Shown: one piece after another, positions 59,183 through 64,000 of the stretch
How positions within the stretch are numbered: the stretch's first letter is position 1
Layout of the letters: the number at the start of each line of letters is the position of its first letter
Source of the DNA: DASVFB01 sp963766345
Lineage (GTDB): Bacteria > Actinomycetota > Thermoleophilia > Gaiellales > Gaiellaceae
Length of the DNA stretch: 64,000 nucleotides
Direction: 5' to 3'
Assembly: GCA_963766345.1 (NCBI GenBank)
Contig: CAVXZL010000012.1
Coordinates: forward strand, 868,001-932,000
The notes under the pieces: model-generated
Databases searched by the model: none
Told to the model about the DNA's origin: nothing
The model's input: the letters and a program-made list of their open reading frames with translations, nothing else
Position numbers and translations under genes: made by a program

Positions 59183-60069
59183 GCCGCGCGGCGTAGCTGC
59201 TCGTCGAGCGGGACGAGCGGCAGCTGAAACACGTCCACGGCGCTCGTCTCGGTGACGACGTTGTCGCCGGCCTCCAGCATCTTCAGCAGGTCGCGCGTGA
59301 GCGGGATGTTCCCGGGGAGCCGCTCGGTCACGAGCGCGTTCATGCGCATCAGCGACATCGGCATGTGAATGCTCGGGCGTCGGATCCCGCGCACGCGCTT
59401 CAGCCGCTCCCAGAACTCGTTCCACGTCACGGCGTCGGGGCCTCCGAGCTCGAATGTCCGGCCGGTCGCCGCCTCGAGGTCGACTGCCTTCGAGAAGTAG
59501 GCGCCGACGTCGTCGGCCCAGATGGGCTGGATGCGCTGCCTGCCGCCGCCCATGATCGGCGTCACCGGCGTCAGGCGCGCGAGCTTCGCGAACGTCGGCA
59601 GGATGCCGCCGTCCTTCGCGAAGATGAAGCTCGGCCGGAAGATGACGTGCGGCATGTCGGCCGCCTCGACGTCCCGCTCCATCTGCCACTTCGCGCCGAA
59701 GTACGGGACGAGATCCTTCGTCTCCTCGCTCACGCCGAGCGCGCTCTGGTGAACGAAGCGGCCGACGCCGGCCTCGCGCGCGGCGGCGATGAGGTTCCGA
59801 GTGCCGTCGACCATGATCCGCTGGAACTCCTCCCGGCGACCCTGACGGATCGCGACGAGGTGGATGACGACGTCGCAGCCGTCGACCGCGGCGCGGAGCG
59901 TCTCGGGCTTCGTGACGTCGCCCTCGACGACCTCGCAGCCCCAGGCCTCGAGGCGCTCGCCGCCCTTGCGCCGGTCGCGGACGAGGGCGCGCACCGGCCG
60001 GTCGTCGGCGCGGAGCGCGTGCACGATGTGTCCGCCGACGAAGCCGTTTGCGCCCGTTACGAGGATCAC
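59179..60069 (-). CDS. NAD(P)-binding epimerase/NmrA-like protein
   Basis: The 296-residue protein has an N-terminal Rossmann motif 'ILVTGANGFVGGHIVHALR' and 'GDVTKPETLRAAVDGCDVVI'. The SDR-type Tyr-x3-Lys appears as 'YFGAKWQME'. It is an atypical extended SDR, close to the complex I NDUFA9-like/NmrA group. The substrate is unknown. GTG start overlapping the dcd stop. Confidence 0.85.
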   Translation of the reverse strand: MILVTGANGFVGGHIVHALRADDRPVRALVRDRRKGGERLEAWGCEVVEGDVTKPETLRAAVDGCDVVIHLVAIRQGRREEFQRIMVDGTRNLIAAAREAGVGRFVHQSALGVSEETKDLVPYFGAKWQMERDVEAADMPHVIFRPSFIFAKDGGILPTFAKLARLTPVTPIMGGGRQRIQPIWADDVGAYFSKAVDLEAATGRTFELGGPDAVTWNEFWERLKRVRGIRRPSIHMPMSLMRMNALVTERLPGNIPLTRDLLKMLEAGDNVVTETSAVDVFQLPLVPLDEQLRRAA

Positions 60070-60641
60070 GTCGTCGATTCTCCCGAAAAATTCTGCCAGT
60101 AGCGAGAGGGCGTCGGCCCCTGCTGCCCCTGGTACTTCGAGCCGATCGCCCCGGATCCGTACGGCGTCTCCGCCGGCTCCGTCAGCTGGACGAACGAGAG
60201 CTGGCCGATCTTCATCTCCGGGTAGATGGTGATCGGAAGGTTCGCGACATTCGAGAGCTCGAGCGTCACGTGGCCGTCCCACCCTGGGTCGATGAAGCCT
60301 GCTGTCGAGTGGATCAACAGGCCGAGCCGCCCGAGCGAGCTCTTCCCGTCGAGGCGCCCGACGAGATCGTCGGGGAGTTGGATGCGCTCCAGCGTCGAGC
60401 CGAGGACGAACTCGCCGGGGTGGAGGATGAAGGGGTCACCGTCGATCGTCAGCAGCTCGGTGAGATCCTCCTGCGCCTCCTTGACGTTGATGTACGGGTA
60501 GCGCGAGTTGCGGAAGACGCGGAAGTAGCGGTCGACGCGCACGTCAACGCTCGACGGCTGGAGCAGGGACTCGTCGTACGGATCGATCCCGATGCGGCCC
60601 TCGCCGAGCAGGCGTCGGATCGTGCGGTCGGAGAGAACCAT
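60066..60641 (-). CDS. dcd: dCTP deaminase
   Basis: The 191-residue protein has the trimeric dCTP deaminase/dUTPase motifs 'GKSSLGRLGLLIHSTAGFID' and 'PEMKIGQLSFVQL', and the C-terminal 'GQQGPTPSRYWQNF'. It supplies dUTP or dUMP for thymidylate synthesis. Actinobacterial members are often bifunctional deaminase-dUTPases; sequence alone does not decide this here. Confidence 0.95.
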   Translation of the reverse strand: MVLSDRTIRRLLGEGRIGIDPYDESLLQPSSVDVRVDRYFRVFRNSRYPYINVKEAQEDLTELLTIDGDPFILHPGEFVLGSTLERIQLPDDLVGRLDGKSSLGRLGLLIHSTAGFIDPGWDGHVTLELSNVANLPITIYPEMKIGQLSFVQLTEPAETPYGSGAIGSKYQGQQGPTPSRYWQNFSGESTT

Positions 60642-60679
60642 GGTCCCGATTCTGGCGGAATGGAATAGCGTTCGGCCGC

Positions 60680-61864
60680 TTGTCGGTTCTCACCCCCGTC
60701 GACCCCGACCGCAGGCGCAGGCGACGCCGGGCGTCTCGGCGGCGCCTTCTCGTCCGACGGCTCGTCGCGCTCGCGACGCTCGCCTTCCTCGCGGCCGCCA
60801 TCGCGTACGCCGCCCTCGTGCCGACGGGCGGCGGCGACAGCGAGCCCGTCGCCGCTGCACGCGCGTCGCCGAAGCAGCACAAGACCGCTGCGCCTCGACC
60901 GCGCGCAGTTCCGCGCGAGATCCGAGGCGTCCACGTGACGATGGCGCTCGCGGGGATCCCGGGCAAGCTCAACGCGTACGCACGGCTCCGGAGCGCGGGC
61001 CTCAACACGGTCGAGCTGGACGTGAAGGACGAGAACGGCGACGTCGCGTTCGTGCGCGGGGCGCCGCGTCTCGCCCGCGTGACCGGCGCGGCGAAGCCGT
61101 ACTACGACCCTCGCAGGGCCGCGCGCAAGCTCCACAAGGCCGGGCTCTACCTGATCGGACGCGTCGTCACGTTCCAGGACCCGGCCGTGTCCGAGAAGCG
61201 GCCGGCGCTCGCGCTCCACAACCCGGACGGCTCGCTCTGGCACACGAACGGAGGGCTCGGCTGGCTCAACCCGTACGACCACCGCGTCTGGGCCTACGAC
61301 GTCGGGATCGCGAAGGCCGCCGTTCGCGCGGGCTTCGACGAGATCCAGTTCGACTACGTGCGCTTTCCGTCCGACGGCGACGTCTCGGCGATCCGCTACC
61401 CCGTGCGGACGAACGCGTCGAAGGCGAAGACGATCACGAGCTTCGTGCGCTACGCGTCGCACCGGCTCCACGCGCTGCACGCCCGGGTCTCGGTCGACGT
61501 CTTCGGGCTGGCCGCGACGCGCGATCTCGGCATCGGCCAGAAGCCGCAACGGCTCGCGCGCTACACGGACGCCGTCTACCCGATGGTCTACCCGTCGCAT
61601 TTCAACGCGGGCGAGTACGGCCTGCCCGACCCGAGTGCGAACCCGGGACAGACCGTGACCGACGCGCTCCTCTACTTCGAGACGGCGATGCGCGGCTCCG
61701 GCTCGCACCTCGTCCCGTGGCTCCAGGACTTCTCCCTCGGCCGGACCTACACGGCCGCCGACCTGCGGGCGCAGGTGAACGCGGCGCGCTCGATCGGGAC
61801 GCACGGTTACCTGCTCTGGAACCCGGTCGGCGTCTACACGTCGAGCGCACTCTCACGCCCGTAG
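60680..61864 (+). CDS. DUF4015-type glycoside-hydrolase-like exported protein
   Basis: The 394-residue protein has a basic N-terminus and a signal anchor ('LVALATLAFLAAAIAYAALV'). A TIM-barrel-like domain follows, with 'GLNTVELDVKDENGDVAF', 'GFDEIQFDYVRFPSDG' and 'DAVYPMVYPSHFNAGEYG', the signature of DUF4015 putative glycosyl hydrolases. Its acidic residues (Asp in 'QFDYVRF') are candidates for catalysis. The substrate is unknown. A TTG start is assumed at 60680, 38 bases from the divergent dcd start. Confidence 0.82.
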   Translation: MSVLTPVDPDRRRRRRRASRRRLLVRRLVALATLAFLAAAIAYAALVPTGGGDSEPVAAARASPKQHKTAAPRPRAVPREIRGVHVTMALAGIPGKLNAYARLRSAGLNTVELDVKDENGDVAFVRGAPRLARVTGAAKPYYDPRRAARKLHKAGLYLIGRVVTFQDPAVSEKRPALALHNPDGSLWHTNGGLGWLNPYDHRVWAYDVGIAKAAVRAGFDEIQFDYVRFPSDGDVSAIRYPVRTNASKAKTITSFVRYASHRLHALHARVSVDVFGLAATRDLGIGQKPQRLARYTDAVYPMVYPSHFNAGEYGLPDPSANPGQTVTDALLYFETAMRGSGSHLVPWLQDFSLGRTYTAADLRAQVNAARSIGTHGYLLWNPVGVYTSSALSRP

Positions 61865-61892
61865 CTCCGACGCTTCCGATAGCGTGACCGAC

Positions 61893-63218
61893 ATGGCGTT
61901 GACGCGGTCGATCCACCTGAAAACGAACATTCCCGGGCCGAAGTCGAAGGCGATCCTCGAGCGCAAGGAGCGCGTGATCGCGGACCCGCTTTCGATCTAC
62001 GTCCCGGTGGTGATCGCCGAAGGACGCGGCTCGACGATCACCGACGTCGACGGCAACACGTTCCTCGACTTCACCGGCGGCGTCGGCTGCCTCAACGTCG
62101 GGCACTCGCATCCGCGGGTCGTCGAAGCGGCGCAGGCGCAGCTCGAGCGCTTCTCGCACACCGACTTCACCATCGTCCCGTACGAGGTCTACGTCGAGCT
62201 CGCCGAGCGCCTCACCGAGCTCGCGCCCGTGCGCAAGCCGGCGAAGGCGGCGTTCTTCAACGCCGGAACCGAGGCGGTGGAGAACTCCGTCAAGTTCGCG
62301 CGCGCGCACACCGGCCGCCCGGCGGTGATCGCCTTCGAGGGCGCGTTCCACGGCCGGACGATGCTGTCGCTGTCGCTCACGTCGAAGACGCATCCGTACA
62401 AGGCCGGCCTGGGGCCGTTCGCGCCGGAGATCTATCGCGTGCCGTTCCCGCAGGAGTACCGCGGGCCTTCGACGGACGAGGCGCTGAGCGCGCTCGAGCG
62501 CGCCTTCACCGTGCAGGTCGACCCGGAGCACGTCGCGGCGATCGTCTTCGAGCCGGTGCAGGGCGAGGGCGGGTTCCATCCCGCGCCGGAGGAGTTCGTT
62601 GCCGGGCTGCGGCGGATCTGCGACGAGCACGGGATCGTCCTCGTCGCCGACGAAGTGCAGACCGGCTTCGGTCGCACCGGGCGGATGTTCGCGATGGAGC
62701 ACCTCGGCGTCGAGCCCGATCTCATGGCGGTCGCGAAGTCGATTGCCGCGGGGCTGCCGCTGTCGGGCGTGATCGGAGTCGCCGACGTCATGGACGCGCC
62801 CGGCGACTCGGCGGTCGGCGGCACGTACGTTGGGAATCCCGTCGCGCAAGCTGCGGCGCTGGCGGTGCTCGACGTCATGGACGAGGAGAACCTCGTCGAG
62901 CGCGCCGCGCAGATCGGCGACGCGATGCGCACGCGCATGCTCGCGTGGCAGGACCGTTTCCCCGCGATCGGAGACGTGCGCGGCCTCGGCGCGATGCTCG
63001 CAATCGAGCTCGTCGAGGACCGGAGCACGAAGCGTCCGGCGCCCGACCTCGCGACGGCCGTCGTCGGCGAGGCGGCACAGCGCGGGCTCCTGCTCCTGAA
63101 GGCAGGCATCTACTCGAACTGCATCCGCGTCCTGTCTCCGCTCGTGCTCACCGACCAGGAGCTCGACGAGGCGCTCTCGGTCTGGGAGGACGCATTGCAC
63201 GCAGCGCTCGGGACTTAG
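61893..63218 (+). CDS. gabT: 4-aminobutyrate-type class III aminotransferase
   Basis: The 441-residue PLP enzyme has 'FFNAGTEAVENSVKFARAHT', 'VLVADEVQTGFGRTGRMFA' and the cofactor Lys in 'MAVAKSIAAGLPLSGVIG', the pattern of GabT. It transfers the amino group of GABA or a similar omega-amino acid to 2-oxoglutarate. I chose the ATG at 61893; a GTG at 61884 is in frame. Confidence 0.88.
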   Translation: MALTRSIHLKTNIPGPKSKAILERKERVIADPLSIYVPVVIAEGRGSTITDVDGNTFLDFTGGVGCLNVGHSHPRVVEAAQAQLERFSHTDFTIVPYEVYVELAERLTELAPVRKPAKAAFFNAGTEAVENSVKFARAHTGRPAVIAFEGAFHGRTMLSLSLTSKTHPYKAGLGPFAPEIYRVPFPQEYRGPSTDEALSALERAFTVQVDPEHVAAIVFEPVQGEGGFHPAPEEFVAGLRRICDEHGIVLVADEVQTGFGRTGRMFAMEHLGVEPDLMAVAKSIAAGLPLSGVIGVADVMDAPGDSAVGGTYVGNPVAQAAALAVLDVMDEENLVERAAQIGDAMRTRMLAWQDRFPAIGDVRGLGAMLAIELVEDRSTKRPAPDLATAVVGEAAQRGLLLLKAGIYSNCIRVLSPLVLTDQELDEALSVWEDALHAALGT

Positions 63219-63245
63219 AGGCGTCGGAAGGGGGAAGGGCCGCCT

Positions 63246-64000
63246 GTGACCGGCGGTGAGCTGATCGACGGCCGATACGAGCTCGAGGAGCTCGTCGGCT
63301 CCGGCGGCAATTCGAGCGTCTATCGCGCGCGCGACACGCTGCTCGAGCGCAACGTCGCGCTCAAGATCATGCACGAGCACCATCTCGAGGACGACGACTA
63401 CGTCGAGCGGTTCCAACGCGAGGCGCGCACGGTCGCGCAGCTCTCGCACCCGAACATCGTCACGGTCATCGACCGCGGCGAGGACGACGGCAGGCCGTTC
63501 ATCGTCTTCGAGTACGTCGACGGCGACACGCTCGACGAGCTCGTCGAGCGCGACGGCGCGCTGCCGGTGGAAGAGGCGCTGAGGATCGCCATCGGCGCTG
63601 CCCGTGGCCTCGCGTTCGCGCACCGCCAGGGGCACGTGCACCGTGACGTCAAGCCGCAGAACATCCTGCTGAACGGCAGCGGCCAGCCGAAGGTGACCGA
63701 CTTCGGCATCTCTCGCGCGCTCGACGTCAAGAAGGGCGTGACCCAGACCGGCACGGTGCTCGGGACGTCGAACTACATCGCGCCGGAGCAGGCGAGCGGC
63801 GAGAAGTCGACGGCGCAGAGCGACGTGTACTCGCTCGGGGTCGTCCTTTTCGAGCTGCTCACCGGCCGCAGGCCGTTCAGCGGCGACAACTTCGTCGCCG
63901 TCGCGATGAAGCACATCAACGAGGTGCCGCCGAGCGTGGGGGACTTGCGACGCGATGTGCCGCCGCGCGTCTCAGCCGCGGTTGCGCGTGCGCTCGAGAA
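63246..64000 (+). CDS. Serine/threonine protein kinase (PknB-like), 3' end outside the window
   Basis: The frame runs to the window end and gives about 251 residues of a Hanks-type kinase: glycine loop 'ELVGSGGNSSVYRARD', Lys in 'NVALKIM', catalytic 'HRDVKPQNILL', DFG in 'VTDFGISRAL' and the activation segment 'GTSNYIAPEQ'. Regulatory and membrane parts would follow downstream. Start GTG at 63246. Confidence 0.93.
   Translation, partial: MTGGELIDGRYELEELVGSGGNSSVYRARDTLLERNVALKIMHEHHLEDDDYVERFQREARTVAQLSHPNIVTVIDRGEDDGRPFIVFEYVDGDTLDELVERDGALPVEEALRIAIGAARGLAFAHRQGHVHRDVKPQNILLNGSGQPKVTDFGISRALDVKKGVTQTGTVLGTSNYIAPEQASGEKSTAQSDVYSLGVVLFELLTGRRPFSGDNFVAVAMKHINEVPPSVGDLRRDVPPRVSAAVARALE

Noticed and set aside
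61602..63914. A 770-codon minus-strand open frame.
   Set aside because: Antisense to the aminotransferase and the kinase, both of which have clear family motifs.
1..64000. CRISPR arrays, rRNA genes, IS elements or prophage structural genes.
   Set aside because: No regularly spaced repeats, no rRNA-like conserved blocks and no transposase or capsid motifs were seen anywhere in the window.

Overview
The window is high-GC bacterial chromosome. Several traits point to an actinobacterium, most like the Thermoleophilia (Gaiellales/Solirubrobacterales): gene style, many GTG starts with 4-base stop/start overlaps, a BTAD/NB-ARC regulator, TatA/TatC, an aa3-type oxidase with a cytochrome c-fused subunit II, and a SUF Fe-S system with SufU. 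The taxonomic placement is inference; no rRNA gene is present.

Left end (1-12729): after a truncated TPR-like gene, an island of about 12 kb is bounded by an exact 43-bp duplication of the 3' end of a tRNA-Lys(CTT) gene. The partial copy is at 744-786 and the intact tRNA at 12657-12729. The island carries an animal-type haem peroxidase, a transhydrogenase-like flavoprotein lacking the redox cysteines, a 1203-aa secreted metzincin-like protein, gene fragments, and a large BTAD-NB-ARC-TPR regulator. No integrase is visible.

12.7-22.8 kb: small regulatory and cupin genes, a two-component system divergent from an ABC/FtsX exporter, a four-GAF histidine kinase, and a cluster of five hairpins between convergent genes.

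22.9-32.9 kb: respiration and copper. coxB-coxA-coxC (coxC apparently starts at AUA inside the coxA stop), two cupredoxin-like exported proteins, a dihaem c-type lipoprotein whose second haem domain closely resembles that of CoxB, a CopD-like membrane protein, a STAS protein, a TPR membrane protein and an adenosine deaminase family enzyme.

32.9-43.0 kb: a long minus-strand block. tatA-tatC and an unknown exported protein are followed by a PQQ-type quinoprotein and then six genes in the order MoxR AAA, DUF58, membrane protein, VWA, small membrane protein, VWA. This matches the mxaR-S-A-C-K-L order of methanol dehydrogenase operons. It is the most interesting protein-coding system here.

43.0-56.2 kb: SUF machinery in two parts (sufC-sufB-VOC-sufD, then sufS-sufU-Rieske). 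Between them lie a GYD protein, a GST, a frameshifted HerA-like ATPase gene, and a PspC/LiaF-PspC kinase-LuxR regulator signalling unit.

56.2-64.0 kb: a Tag-type DNA glycosylase, an O-methyltransferase, an unusual short transcript (57531-57742), a secreted beta-propeller, a MarR regulator, an epimerase, dCTP deaminase, a DUF4015-type secreted protein, a class III aminotransferase and the start of a Ser/Thr kinase. The short transcript has a 16-nt Shine-Dalgarno, a 13-codon ORF and an 11-bp helix able to hide the ribosome site.
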